This document shows, in pieces, positions 12,001 to 27,000 of a stretch of DNA of 64,000 nt. This DNA comes from Trogon surrucura. Its lineage: Eukaryota; Chordata; Aves; Trogoniformes; Trogonidae. The position numbers and the translations under genes were made by a program. How positions within the stretch are numbered: position 1 is the first letter of the stretch; each line of letters opens with the position of its first letter. Under the pieces are notes generated by a model. That model ran no database searches and was not told where the DNA came from. It was given only the letters and a program-made list of their open reading frames with translations. Where the stretch lies: the NCBI GenBank assembly GCA_020746105.1, contig CM036621.1, forward strand, positions 49,138,264 to 49,202,263, read 5' to 3'.

Positions 12001-15000
12001 AGTTTAAGCTTAACTACTGATGGATGGAAAACTCTAATCTAGTAAGCACAGTAGCGAGCTAGCCAGCTAGTGCAGAAGCAAACGATTATTTGAATAATTG
12101 CATTTTCCTAGTTTACTAAACTCCAAGGCTCATAGTTTTAAACCTGACTTTAGGCCTCCCACCTGGATTGGTCTAATATGCCAGATGATTAGCAGACTGT
12201 GTTTTCTTCATTCTTATCCACTGAAACTGTCAACCCCAATGTTAGAGATGAGCTCTATAAATGTTCATGTTTTTTCCAACATATGAGGCCAATTTTACAT
12301 AATCGTGCTTCCATCTCAGCTCATTTATGTGGACTGTCACAGTCTAGAAATGGAAAAGTGCTGGGGAGTCAGGGTGCTGGGGTCAGAAGCTCATATGAGG
12401 GGTCCTGGTGATTGGTGTTCAAATGTGATTGTCCAGATGCCTGGTTACGTAACTCCATGAACCTCTTCCTTCAGCGTGCTTGAGCTCCACGTGTTAAAAA
12501 AATTACTACTGTGAGAAGCCTTTCTTTCTGCTGGGAGGCTGAACTGCTGTTTGTGAAGGACAGTGAAACTTTTGGGGAAGAAGTTACCTCATAGACTTGT
12601 AAATTCACCTGTCGAACACTTTAATTTTGAAGTACAATCAAATCAAAGTCATCTTAAGCCGTCGTTTGGGCAGTGCCATTCACTAAAAGTGAAACCAACC
12701 TTTCAGAGCGCTTCAGCTCTTTTATCTTGCGATCAGTACGTCTGAAAGTCTTGTACTTCTCAGCGTGCTTTTACTATTACGTAGCAGTGTCTCAAAGCCG
12801 TGTAAACACTGGCCCTCGTAATTATCAGCCCAACTGAAACACAGGAAGGCTTGTGTTACTTTCAGGCTTGTTATTTGCTCTTGAAATCTTACGTAGTTTT
12901 TCTTCCTCCATAGATAATAGTTGGGTTTTAATAATATGCATTCTGAGACAGGTATGATTTACAATGCAACTTATAACTCATTTAGGGTAGTACTTGTACA
13001 TTCCGGTCAAACTCTGAAGCACATCAATATGACAAACATAACCAATGTATTTTCATTGCTGTTTTATAGGTATGGTCGTTCATTTTAATTTCCTGGCCTG
13101 TGGTTGTTTTCATAATCTTGGCCATTATCCGTCTCAAATTCCCTCCAGAGCCACAGCCAAACTGTAAGTAACTGTTTTGGTTTTTTATGTCTTTTGGATT
13201 TACTTCTCATTTCAGTGGCTGATGTGTTAATTTGATGTGTTTTGTTACTTTTACAAATTTGGGGGCTTGTAGTTTCCAGTGCAGATTTCCTGGGATGCAG
13301 CATGCTGTAAATAAAATGTCTGTGTTCCTCTGAGGTTGTTTCTTTTTTCTTTATTTTTTTTCAAATTAGTTTTATAATTAGAAAACAACTTTAAAGAACT
13401 GTCTCATCAAGATGCACTCAGATGCTGCTGTTGTAGACAGCAATATAAATGTATATATAATATATATAAATATAAACATGGTAAGTTGAAGGACAAGAGA
13501 GCAGCTGGGGGAGATCTTAGGAAAACGAGTAAGGGCATAGGCTTCAAGTTGGATCATGAAGGTGAGGAAACTAACATGAGGTTGGTCAACATGGAAGATT
13601 TTACCTCATGTGCTACCGGTAAAACCCCCCACCTATTTAGGCAGCTTACTACCACAGCTCAACTGAAGAGTAGTAACCTGTTTGGCTCCTGTGAGCTGAT
13701 GGTCTATGTGAGCCCTTTGCAGCAAGTCAAAGAGCAGCAGTTTGGGTGGGTGAATAGTTGGTGTTGGCTAAATAGTCAAAGAGTTTACATAAGGTTGCTT
13801 TTGCTTGCAAGCTTTGCTTCCTGGGTCAGGAGAAACATGTCTACGTCTTGGAGCATGGGGGGGCTTGAATCTGCTTTAAATGATTTACATTGATTTGGTG
13901 AGTCCCTACCACCATCAGAAGCAGCATGCCCCCAACCCTGGCCATGTTTGTTCATGAAGTTGTATGGTAAAACAGAGCAAGGAGTTTATCCAGTTGTGGA
14001 AGCCTTTTTCCCTTCCAAAGTGTTCATTTTAAGCTGGATCAAATCCCTGATTCTGCTCTCTGTGGCCTCACAAGTGCAGTCCCGAGGGACTCGCTGAGGG
14101 GAGCCGGTGAAAGGGCTGGGCCCTTCCTTTCGGTGATGGCCTAACCTTTGTGTTGGGAGAAATCAATTATGGAGCTGCACTCTTTGTTTTGGGCTCATTA
14201 TAGGGGTTCCTTGCCCTTATCATTCCAGAGAAAGTGAGTGCAAGATTCTTGCTTCGTGTTGCTCATCTACTCTGCTGAATCACATCTGTGTGCCGCAGCA
14301 CAAAGCTGTGCAGAGGGGTATGCGTGAGAGCCATGGCTTCCCAGCACAGGGTAGGACCAGACCGTCAAATCATTGAAAAATTTGCAGTTTATAGTTCATA
14401 TGAGGGACACCACCGGGTATGACCTGCATCAGGGTGTCATTGATTTGACAAGAACAAAGCCCTGGCACAGGCAATGTTGGATTTTTATATTTGGAGCAAA
14501 GACAGTGATGCAGGATGATGGGAGACAAGCAGTTAGCTTCCAGAGTTTGTAGCTATCAGACGTGTGATTGTGAGGGATCTATCGTTGATGTGTGTGCGCG
14601 CACTGGTAATGTTCAACCCAGTGACGTGTGATTCTGTGATTATGATGTGTGAGAAAGGGCCACATGGGGATGAATGCTGCATATAGAAGTAGGACAGCCT
14701 TTGTCCCAGAGAGCTAATCTGACTAAAGGTTTGTGTACCTTGTTTTGTAGACAGTGATGGAAAGCCAGAGTAAGTGACTTCCTGAAAATATCACAAGAAC
14801 TTTTTAATGGAGATGGACATTCGTGGTGTGTTATGGTGCTCTTTTATTTTATTATGGTGCCCATTTGCTGTCGGCGAAAGGTCTGTTTTAGTTATGTAAC
14901 ATATTTTAAGTTCTCCCAAATTCCCTTGAACCAGTTGGAGCAGGCAAGACAGGACATGTAGCTTGTGAAAAGCCCAGATCTTGCCGAGTGTGGAAATGGC

Positions 15001-18000
15001 ACTCCTCCCACGCTGCTTCATAGGTTGTACTTCCTGTCCCTGATAAATCAGATAAGATAAATGTCAGGAGAGACAGCTGGATGGTAAAATATTTGTTCTT
15101 TTACTCTACATGGCTGTTAATTTTGAACGTATATTTGGAGCATGTTCGTTCTTGATGGTTACATCTCAATTAATGGATCATAAGGAGCATTCTTAGGAAC
15201 AGCAGGTAGCTCCATCAGTTGTGCTTTGCAGGAGAGGATAAGATTGTGTTGTATCTTTGGACAAGTTCAGTTTTCTTCTATAAATGAATTTTATGTTGTG
15301 GCAAGTCTCGATAAGCACACAAGTAGGTGTCTGTTTCTCTTAAAAATGGATGATAGGAACTCTGTTGCAAGCAAGGTTTTGTGCTGGAGAATTATGGTTG
15401 TGGTGTATTCTTCTGATCTAGATGTTCAGAGTCCATCTAAGAATCCCAAGGTGATGGAGAAAACTGGTAAGGAGGGCATCAAACAGTCAATTTCCGCTCT
15501 TTTTCTGGTTAAATAAGAATAACCACTTGACAATGACTCTCCTATTTTGTTAACTGGGAAAATGTATCAACTTTCTTGCTTGAAAAGCAAAAGAGAAGTT
15601 ATTTGGGAACTTTCTTCTCTGATTAAAAGAAAAAAAGAGTGGAGTGGACACATGTAGGAAAACTATTACAGGAGGACTTTTTGTTGTTCATTTTGTACAG
15701 GGGTAAAATCCACTTTATGCTGACTTTCAGTGCCTGCCTTAAAAGACACAATCGTTAAGTACTGACAAGAAGCTGCTAACAGTTCTGCTGTCAAGAGATT
15801 ATTGCAGGTAGACAAAAGTCAGGAAGCACAGAATCAATGGAACAGAGATAGAATAAGCTACTCAGATGCTGAGTTTTGAAGCCTTAGAGATAACCCCACA
15901 GAAAATCTGTCTGTAAGCTTATCTCATGTATTCAGGGCCACAGAAATACCATGAAATCTATTATTTGCTCAATTAAAACAGCTCAAATTTGAGACAGTAA
16001 GTTCTTCTGAAGGATGTCTGGTACACATTCAATAGATTGAGGATTATGATGAGAAATTACCTAGCAAATATCGGTCAAGAATGAACAAGTGGAGAGAGCT
16101 TCCTGCAAGAGCAAGTTGCTTGCTTTGAATTATATTGTGTAGCACCTAATGCAATGGAAGTTTGTGCCAAACTGAACTCCAAAGGGAAATGACATGCCAA
16201 ATAAATGTCATCAGTCAAGAGGATGCTCAGAGGAAAGCTAAGAACTGGGGGAAACGAGGAGCTAAATTTCATCTGTTACATAATTTTTCTTCACAACTAA
16301 AGTGTTTAGTATCTGAGAGGAAAAAAACCCTCTGCACCTCTTTCTTTCTCCCAGACATCTGTTTGATGATGTATTTCTAGATCAGTAGAGATTGTTGTCA
16401 GGAGAAATGAAGCTGATTTCTCTGTCTCTACATAGACAGTTCCTGTGATGATCTGAGAGTCTAACCACACAAAATCCCCATCCAACTCACTATACTCATC
16501 ACAGTTGTGGCTTTTGACCTTTTTATTTCAGCCTTTGTATATGCTAGGAGGTATTGGGATGTGTTTTGTGGCACACGTGTGGAATGGGAAGCTCTGGATT
16601 GGAAGCCTGCAGGTGAAAGCTGGTGAACTGGATCTGATGGTATCTTCTAGTCTTTTGTGCCTGTATCACCTGTTTTCTACAGTGCGTAGAGACAAAAGTC
16701 CTTTTCCATCACTGCAGGTTTTTGCAAGGTATGGGAATTGTGTGTGAGATACAATCTGTCCCTCAGGGCTCAACCCACTCAGTCTTCAGAGAAGCCCAAT
16801 TACACTCCTTGCTTTAACTAGCATTGTCACACCCTATGACTCCCTCCCCGCCTGCTTTCTTCCTTTTCTGTTCTTCTCTCCCCTCCTGTCAGTTTGACCT
16901 CATATTTATTTCACTTAGAAGCTCTCCTGGGTGTGGTTAAGTTGTCCACTTTTTCAGAAATCCTATTCTTTAGTGCTACTAGAAACCTTGCTCTCCTGTT
17001 TGATTCGGGAGTCAGTGGGCTGCGAAAGCCATGCAGATATTTATCCTTCTTTATCCTGCCCTTGGGTCTGGTCTTCAATCCCTCAAATTCTGTCGGGGCT
17101 TTCATTGCCTGAACTCTTCTCAGTGAAGCACATCTACCCAGAACTTCCACCCAAATTCATCACCATCACCATCACCATCACCATCATGGGGCTGCCTGCA
17201 GGGTGTATTGCATGTGCTCGGAGATATTCGTGAAAGACTCGGTAGTGGAATGCTCTGCAGGGCAGCTTTTTGCAGCCAGTATTCTGGAGGAATATAGTAA
17301 TGGTTGAGACTGTTTGCCAGTACCAGCATAAGGGTCTAGGTGTAGTTCAGAGCCAGGGCTGCGTGGCACAACCCTGCACAGGAGCAGGTGCCCATACTCT
17401 GCTCTCCTTCTTGGCTCTAGTGATCCTGGGTGCAGGAGAGGAGGGTCCCCGGCTACACTCCAGTCAGTCTTACTCCGGTAGTTAGGGTTGGAATTGGTTG
17501 GAAAAACTGGTGTGAATCACAGAGCAGAGATCCAAGATGCCTTAGGAGAGAGGCTTATACCTGCAGATGGAGCTTTCCTGTGACTTCTGTGTTGAGCTGT
17601 GCTCAACTATTACTGTGTTAGAGATAACTGAGGCTTGAGTTTCCCCAGTGTCAGAAAATATCACTTGAAACAAAAGGACACATGCAGATAGAATCCTCTT
17701 TCACGTACCGGTGGTGAAGGGGATGAGGGTGATATGATGGGTGTGAGGTGTCTGTTCTGCCAAGCGTGTGGCAGGCAGTGCCTGTCACCCTCTGTCCTTG
17801 TCACCCATGTGTGTCTCTGCCCCTCTGGCTGTTGCAGCAGTGACGGTAGGTGAGTTCAGGGGTCTGCTTAACCACCTCTGACCACTTTTAGCTCTGACAG
17901 TTCCCTGCCTCAATCCCAGTATGTTGCTCTGATGCAGAATTCCTTGCATTAACTTTGTCTCACAGGTGACAGGGAAGGACCTTGAGCTGGGTTAATTTTC

Positions 18001-21000
18001 CATGTGAGTGATGGCTGCGACTGCCAGGATGTGTGTGAGGGCAGATGGCGTGAAGCAAGGTGGGCCACAGCACTATCCTTCCTCTGAGATACCATCCGGG
18101 AGACGAGGAAGCTCTGAAAAGATACTTGCTTCATACGTGTAGGCACCTGAACTCATCTCTTTTCCCAGTAGTGTGAAAAAATGAATAGGTTCCCATGCTA
18201 ATTACAGGGAGTTGAGACTGTGGCTCAGATACACAGGCCACTTCATTCATTTGGATAAGTCATGGGCGTTTATGCAAGACATAATCCACACCAAGGGTTC
18301 AACCTACAAGCGCACGTCAGGCTTCCAGCTCTCCTTCACCATTTGCCTGTGGTGGAGCAATCACACTTCTCGTTTTCCTTTGCATTGCTTCATTTTCCTC
18401 CTCTCCTTTTCTGTCAGTTTTCTTCCCTTTTCTAGACAACCCAACAGTAGATTTTTGCCTGTGCTCAACTGCAGTGTCATTAGCAAAATAGCCTCATTGT
18501 GTCCCTCCTTGAGCATCCTTATTTTGGTGTGAGCTTTGTTACGTTTTGTTTTGTTGTACTGCCATTGTGCCAGAGAGCTGATTGCCATAGAATAGTCTGT
18601 TTCATTGAAACAGTGCTGAAGCGGGGTATGAATTATATTAATTATCCCCACACCTGCTGGAATAGACACGTGCATTGATCTCCTTACATACATAGCAGGG
18701 CTCAGCACTACAGTTCCCTATGACTTGCCCAAACTTCCACTTAGCTTAGAGACCCATAGCCTAAACAGAGCTCTGTGAAGTTTGCGATACCTCCTTCTTC
18801 ATAAATCTCCACATCTCCCTTTCTTCCTACAGACTCTTCCGCCTTGTGAGGTGTGACTGAGGGATGTTTAGAGCTGGAGACAGAAACTCCCCACTGAATT
18901 ACAGCAGAGCCTTGGGGCAGTCCCTTGATTCTAATTGACTTCCTGAAGCATCTGAATCCAGATGCTGGGACCTAGAAGTGCAGAAGTGTTTTTCCAAAGG
19001 TACTGAGAAGTTTGGCTTGGACTGAAGTCAGCATTTGCTGATGTCTGCGTTTCTGGAAAGGAGGTCATTTTTGTTTAAAGAATCTAAACCTGGACTCTGG
19101 AGACTACCTGTAGGCGCTCAGCTTTGAAAGACATTGGTTTAGTAAACACAGCTTTTGTAAAAAAAAAAAAACAAACCACAACAAAAAACCAAAACCCCCA
19201 ACTGCACAAGCGTCTGGATATGGATTTAAGCTTTCAGCTTCTGTTTTTTTCCTGGCAAATGTTCTGACTCTTTTCTTAGGTCCTATTTGTGCAGTGCCTT
19301 GCTGCTCATACAGACAAGTTGGCTCTGTTACTCAAGACCAAGTTAAGCTTTTCTGCATTAAATATTGTTTAAAAGATCTCTGTAGGAAAAGGGCTAGTGT
19401 ACAGTTCCTCTTCTTTCTTGGTGTGTTTGTGCTTCAGGCAGTGGAAGAGCATCCTTCTACAATGCAGTCAGCCTCCAGTGCAATCCCTTCTCATCAGCTC
19501 TGTGATCTCCCCATCTTGACCTGAATTTGCAATATCTCTTAGAAGGTTTCCCTTTCCCCTCCTTTGTTCTTTGTGTTTCCTTTGTGGGGGAAATGACTCC
19601 TCCCTTTACACCTGCTGCTTCTCCCACTCCTTTCCAATTTTTATGCTCTCTTTCATCACTATGATCTCCCTGATCAGTACGTGAACTCAATGCATTCAGA
19701 TACAAGCGCTGCTTTTTAATTTAATAAATAAGGGGGTGGAAGGTGAAGGTCTGTGGGTGAGCAAAACTAGCTTGTCTAGTCTTAATAAGCATGGAAGTAG
19801 ATGCTGTCTGCTCTGGGCTGGTCTTATTTTCAAGGCCTGAAATGCTCAAGGGAAGAATTAGGCAATTAAATGCTTCCTCCATGGAGGCCACCAACACAGG
19901 GTGGAGTCTTGTAGTGAGTTCTCTTCTGCTCCGATCTCACTGTCATAGGCAGACAACTGGGGACATCGTGTTATTGGGACACTCAAGAAAACAAGGATGC
20001 CGTTGCTGTAAAGATCAAAAAAGGAAGTTCTTGCATCTCACCTAGCCACACTGGGCATCTGGGGGGTTGAGTGAAGTTATCTGGGGTCTTGCTGAGCTTT
20101 CATTTTGGAAAACAGAAGCTGGTCAATGGGTGTATGGCTTGTGAAGCAGGGCAGGCTATGGGGTACGTGGGTGAACTGATGTACGTGCAGTAAGATGCTC
20201 ACATCTTCTCATTACATGATGATTCATATGGGGGAAATAAAAATTTAAAAAAATAATCAAATTAATCTTGAGAGAAAGAAGGTGGCCAAGGATAATACTA
20301 CTTAAAGCATAGTGGGAAGGCAGAGGAGGAATGTGTGTGCTCCAGGGACTTGTGCTAACACCAGATCGTCGTAATTAAGACGTGCTGCAGGGCCCAACTG
20401 GCATTTTGCTGCCTGTCATCCCGACCTGTGCTGGTCTGCCCAGGTGACAGTACGTTGCACCGAGCTTACCGTGTGCCACCTTATAAAGCATGGACCTGTC
20501 CTAACTTACAGTGATGATGCAGGCTCGTGTTGGATACTGGGGCTGTCTGGTATCTTGCAGGGATTGTTTTCTCTCGGTGCTGCCTGCTCAACGGGTAGGA
20601 TCGTGGAAGTAAATGGCAGTTCTGCTGGCTGGCCAAAAATAGGGTGAAAGAAATGGTGTGCTAGCTCCAGAGTGGTTTTAAAAATGGACTTCGTGATATG
20701 AAAGGCAACAGCGTAGGAACAGTGCAATAGGGAATGCAATGCTGACATTAGCTGTGATCCAGCGCAGCTCTTAAGTATGTTTAACCTGAAGTCTGAGTAA
20801 TCCCGTTAAAACCAGTCAGGATAATCACTACTGTGCAGTGGGCTTTGGTCACACAGAACAAGATTTGGGCTGTACTGCCAGGAGCTGTAACACTTGCTGT
20901 CCTCACCCCTTTTTGTCGCAACAAGTGTGGGACTGGTGTGAGCATTGATCTTGGAGGTGTGAAGAAGGTAAAGGAAAGGCTCGGCTGGCATTTGCCTCCT

Positions 21001-24000
21001 GGTCGTGCTCCCGCTAAAGACCTCATTCCCAGGCAGCTGGGAGTATGCAGGTCCCGTTCTCCAGCTTCAGGGTCGGATGTGAGTTTCAGAGTGCATGGAT
21101 GTCACAAAGTCGCAGCAATACACGTGTCGTGGTGATTATATATTCTCTTTTCATGGATAAGGGGTACTAGCTGGCTGTTGGGATTATTTTCCACGTGTGT
21201 AAAAAAAAAACCAAAAAACCCTACTTCAAAGTTAATCTTATCCCATAGATCTGATGGTTGGGTTTTGTTTTTGGAAAGAGATCAAAAGTCCTGGCGTTAC
21301 CATAAAGATTTCTACAAAAAATAGGCAGCCTAAGTTGTTATGGATAAATAGATGTGAGCAAAGCTGGAAATGGGCAGTTGTGTGTGGTTGAAGAGAAACA
21401 CTATCAGTCATCATATTATGAAACAGGCTTGTTTGTCTTTTTGACTCAAACAAAGCAAAGGAATAAAGTTTAAAGCAATGCTGGGACTGTGGGAAAGACT
21501 AGAAAGGAGGCGAGAAGATTGTGTGTACACCGCAGAGTTAAACATTTTCCTTAGAAAGTTGGAGTAGATCACTGCAGCAGTAAATATTTTCAGTGTATGT
21601 TTTGTGACTTCTTAGATAAATGTAAATCACAGCTGATAAACAGCCAGAATTTCCACTCCGGGTTACGCTCCCTGCTGCTGCTCGGGGATGATTGAGAGAG
21701 CGTGTGGGAACTCCAAGCACAGAGTGTTCGCTACAAAAATCTTGAAAGGTTTAAGGTTTCTTCAGCCAGAAGCTGAAGGGGTTTGAATCCAAGTGATCGT
21801 ATTTAGTAGCCACTGGCAAATTTGTGTGAATTTGTTTAATTGTTTTTTCAAATGAGTGTGTGCTTCTGAGCAGACACCCCTCTGTTCCACTGAGTTCCAC
21901 AACATTTTGGTATTTATTAAAAGCCAGGTACTTTCTGTCCCTTTTGCCTGCTGCCTGATAATCTCATTGTGTTTGGTTGTGTTGTGAGGGATGACAATTT
22001 ACTCACCCCTTTCATCGCTGAACATGATTTTATTTATTTCTCTATCATACCATTTTCTTGGCCATCTTTTTCTTTGCTGAAGAGTCCCAGTTATTATGTC
22101 TCTTTTTACAATTTAGCAATGATTGAATGCATTTTCAGTTAAACACAATACTTTCTAATGAAGTCATTTGCTCATTAATGCCTCTAATCCACCACTGGGA
22201 GAGCTGAGATTTGTACAGATTTTTTTTATGAACTATGGATGTAATACAAAAGGACTTAATGCATAAGGTATATGCAGTATCAGTGTGTGAAATCTGAAAC
22301 AAAGAGAGTTTTTTCATGTCTGGGGAGTGGTAGTGATGTGACACTAAACTATGGGTGGATCGAAAACAGAAGAGCTCAGCATGCCTTTTTAAATTAATGA
22401 TAAAGGAAGAATAAAATGCAGTTAATGTATCTAAATTTATTTAAGAAGTAATGATTCATAATGGAAATCCCATATGCTTGATATGAATAAAATGCAATAT
22501 AGATTTTGTCTGGTTTTGCAGGATGGATGGTAGAGCTAGATAGGAAACCCTGAAACCAGAAGTACAGCGTGGGCAGAAGAGGGAGAAGGAATACATGGGC
22601 AGTATTTTGAAAGTAAAAGATAACGTCTGCATAGCTCCATTATATTTAAGTGGATTCGCATGTTCAAATGATGGGGCTGCAATACACTTGGTGTCTCTCA
22701 GAGCAGCAGAGCTCAGACTGGGAAATTGAGGGAGAGGGACGTACTTGGGAGCACACGGAGCGAGCTGGTGGCCGGTTTGCATGAGACTCCTCTGCCTGAT
22801 CCAAACCATGGTGTAACCTGTGCTGAAGGCAGACGTGGTCCTGTGTTTACGCCCTTGTTCCGTGCGCAGCAGTAATAACAAATACAAGGAGTGACAACCT
22901 TGAAAACACTGCTGGTTTACTTGCCTTTGCTCTGCTGTGGGTAATGATGACCAGTGTCCTCCCAACACTTACCTCCTGTGGCGCCAGCAGCCCTCGCTGC
23001 CTCAGGCTGGGGGAGATGTGGTTATGGTGCTGTGCCTGTACTCTGCTGAAAGCCCCCTCCCAATTCCTTGAAGGTGAGAGCTTGGACTCAGCTAATGCAA
23101 ATGCCTGAAACCTCAGCATAATGAGAGAAGCAAAATCAATGTGGCAACATAAACCATGGTCCATTTAGATTTAAACATTTCAGTCAATTTCAATTAATCT
23201 TAAATATCGTAGTGAAATGGTAATTTTCATCTTTCTTCAATGACATTTATTATTACCCTGACATTTTTCATCGTTATTATACCAAGCACCTTTACCTGAA
23301 GAAAACAAAACATTTAGCTTGTGTTGAAGGGGAGTATGTTGGAATTTTACAATATTCAGGAACATAAGAAAATTTATTTTTCTTTGTTTTATTCCAAATG
23401 AAAGCAAATGTGGAAAAGCCAGAATCTCCAGTGGCATGCATGTATTATGGGTATCCTGTGTTTATTATTACTGCTCTGCATGCCTTATTTCTTTTTAGCT
23501 CTTGGAGATGTGGCTGCTGTAGCTAAATGCTACTGAGCAGGGAGAACCAGCCAGCCCAGGCACCGCTGAGCCCTTAGCCTCTTCTGCCCTTTGAGATGCT
23601 TGTCTTGTTTTCCTCATGTTCAGTGCCCTTCACTGAATTATGATAGGCAATCAAAGCTCTAGTGAGAGGGGACAGCAAAAGCCTCTGCACTTGGGATTCT
23701 AATGGTGATGAACCCACAAGTCAGTCTTTATTAAGAAGATACAGATATGGGCTCAGATTTTGGTTGCAGACAAGTCAATTTGACCAGAAGTATGCTAGGG
23801 CAACCGCTCAGCTCAGACATGGGGCAGCAGTGGGTGCAGTGACCACTCACTCTTGGCTCACAGGCCATGTAGTGGGACCTTCCAAATTGTAGTTTTAGGA
23901 AATTAAGAGGTTTAAACCTAGAGGCAGTGGTGAGAATGCAAAATCATGTCATGTTGTGTTTGTTGTGTGATGAAAAGTTGTGGAGTCATAGAATCATTCA

Positions 24001-27000
24001 GGTTGGAAAAGACCCTTGGGATTGAGTCCAATCATTAACCCTACCCTGCAGAGCTCACCCCTAAACTGTATCCCCCAACACCACATCTAAATGACCTTTA
24101 AGCACATCCAGGGATGGTGACTCAACCACCTCCGTGGGCAGCCTATTCCAATGTCTGACTACTTTCTGTGAAAAAATTTTTCCTAATGTTCAGTCTAAAC
24201 CTACCCTGTTGCAGTTTAAAGGGACTAGGAAAATCCATATGCCTTGCATATGGCATTGCCATAGACTTCAGTGGGAGAAGGAGCTGTCTTCTGCAGCATG
24301 TAGAAGGCTGAAGGGATTCCCAACAGTCGAAATACTACAAAAGTCAATAATGGTGGTGTTATGTTTCAGATTGGGAAACTATCCCCATTGAAAGGCTCTA
24401 CTTAAAACTTGCAGAGTGTTTACAACTTTCCTTCAATAACGTTTTGTAGCTAGTGCTTATGTTGTGTATTAATGTAGTCACCATGCTGTATGAATCTCAG
24501 ATGTGGCAGGGACAGGTAGTTACATCTGAAGCATTGAAGGGAGTCAGGACCCAGGTTCTTTCCTGGCTGTCCTTGCGCTGGCGTATGGGGCTAACAGATA
24601 AGGAATTTTTGTGTGTGGGCAGAGCAGCTTTTGTGACTCTGGTGGAGTCATGTCTCCTGACCACGAGCAAGTGGATGGAGAACAGGAGCACATTAACCTC
24701 TTGAGTCACCTTCTCATCAGTAAAGAAGGCAATGTGTATGGTGTGGCTCCTTCAGCATCATCAGCTTGTCACACGAGAAAGCAAGGGTGGGATTCATCTC
24801 CCAGCAGTACATGTCTGGAAAAAGGTGCCTGCATCTGAACCAGATCTTTGAACTGTCTTTGGAGACAGTGGACATCTCATCAATGCAGGCAGCAGAGCCA
24901 AGGTAAAAATTCGTTTCATCCTGACAGATAAGCTTGTGTGTTATTTGTGTGCTTGACACAGCACAGTTGCGCTAGATACTCAGAGTTAAGAACCAGTAAC
25001 ATGGGGATTTGGCCCAGACATTTCAAATTTCTCTGTGCCATGGTCTTTCTTCAAAAACTTCTTTAATTCTCTAACTGCTGTCAGTCCAGGCCTCGTCCAG
25101 AGAAGTCCTCCCTGGGATTGTCACTGCTTTTTGTGCCAAGGGCATTGTAGGGTTACACCGGTTCACACCTGCAGTGACTCAGTGATGGGTCAGGCCCCGT
25201 GGTTGCATCCAGGTGCCAGCAAACTGCTCAGCATCCAGTGTGAATTGACAGAGCCTCACTGAATGCCTCAGTTGCATTGGACGAAGGATGTCTTCACAGG
25301 CATCGTGCTAACACCGTGAGTAGCAGCACTTCCAAACTTTGGGTCGTGAATTCCCGTCGCTTTGTTTATCAGGCTGCTGTTTCAAAAGAAACAGTAAGAA
25401 GGAGCTCCTGTCATACACTGTGCACCTCACCTGTGATCCAGGAATCGATTGCTTAATTGTCCACTCAGTTCAAAATGTACCAGCTTTGAGTCCAGTTTTA
25501 AAATTTGTTATTGCTACTTGTGTCTCAAGGAAGTGTCTTCCTCTGCTCTGGATTCATCAGGTTCTCTTGCACAATTGCCTCTGTAGACATCTCGCATCTC
25601 TCCAGAGAAGACCAGTGCTCCCCAGGCTCCCAGTCTCATCCATGTGTTCCCAGTTCTTCTGTCCAGCTAGGAGTTACATGACTTTAACTGCTCCAGGGTT
25701 ACTAAAAGAGATGAGCTTAGTTCCTGGCCCTGGCTGTCGGTGGTAGATGTGAATGGCAGTGGAGGATGTAACCGTTTTCCTCCTTGCTCCTACCTGTCTC
25801 ACTTCATTGTGATTATGCTCTCCCCATCCTGAAACTTCCCAGGTCTTTGAAGCTTCATTTTGGTAGGGACGCTGATAGTGAGGTCTGCAGTGTGCATTTT
25901 TGGACTGGCGTGTGAGTAAATTTTCTGCGTGGGAATGAACGTGTGGGAGATCAGAAGGAAGATGAGAGAAAAATGCCAATCTGTGCAAAATTCCATTTTG
26001 CAGGGTTGTAATTGGCGATCTCAAAGGGCAAACATCCCAGACACAGCAGCGATATTCACACAAGGATGCTTCCAGATTAAAGTGCCCTACTCTAAAGTTT
26101 CCCTCATGGGCAGCAGACTTAATTACACTTCAAAAACTTTAGAGTGGTGTATGTTTGATACTTTGGCCTCAGCACCAGAAGGACCGCCCATAGGGACAAG
26201 AGAGGTCTTTTGCTCTCCTCGGTGCTCTGTGATTGCCAGGCACTGGCTCAGCTCGCTGTGCAACTCCTGGTAGCCTGGGGGCTGCAGTGAATTTTGGGGG
26301 AGCTTCCCACAGCAGGTAGCCTTCTCCTCTGGCAGGCTGTCTCCTTTGATTCTCTAGGGCAGTTCTCTTCTGAGGTATAGGAGAGAATCACACCACCCAA
26401 AATGAATGCCTTTGACACAGAGGTCTCAGCAGTCTGCTGTGCCAGTTGCTGTCTGGCCCACGGCAGAGCAAACTCCTGTGCTAAACCATGAGCTCTTGCA
26501 TTTTGACCCAAAAATGCAGTGCAAACTCATGGGCTGTGACCAACTGTGCTGAGGAAAGCTCAAGAAGGTCAAGTCACCTTCAAGGAGACCAACAGCCATG
26601 TACTCCACCTAGTACTGCCTTCTCCTTTGGGAATATTTGGTTTTTTTGACCACTGCTATAATTAATAAATAGTAAAAATGTGCTGCGATGTCCCTGTTGG
26701 AGGTGTTTGAGATAAAGCTGTGACTGGGTGAGAGTCACACATTGTCTTTGGAGACTAAAGAGCGAAGTAATCTATTACCACAAGCTTGCCTGCAGGCGTT
26801 CTGTAAATCTGGCTTCTTTCCATAGTAGAAATAATAGTAATGTCCTTTGCCAGGTAATTTTCCAAATGATTATTTTAAATAATATGTTGCTGTGATCCAG
26901 CAAAAGAGTTTCGAGATTTATTAGAACGTTTGTCGCTGATGTCAAAAGCAGCCGGTGAACTCTGTGGGCTGGCAGTGAGCAGCACGGGGCAAGTGGCACA

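Noticed and set aside
13486..13893. 135-codon frame after exon 2 as a possible alternative exon or retroelement remnant.
   Set aside because: The frame is not recognisable, starts without a good context and lacks clear splice borders.
22456..22968. Minus-strand 170-codon frame in intron 2.
   Set aside because: No recognisable domain and no splice or promoter context; length is within chance for this much DNA.
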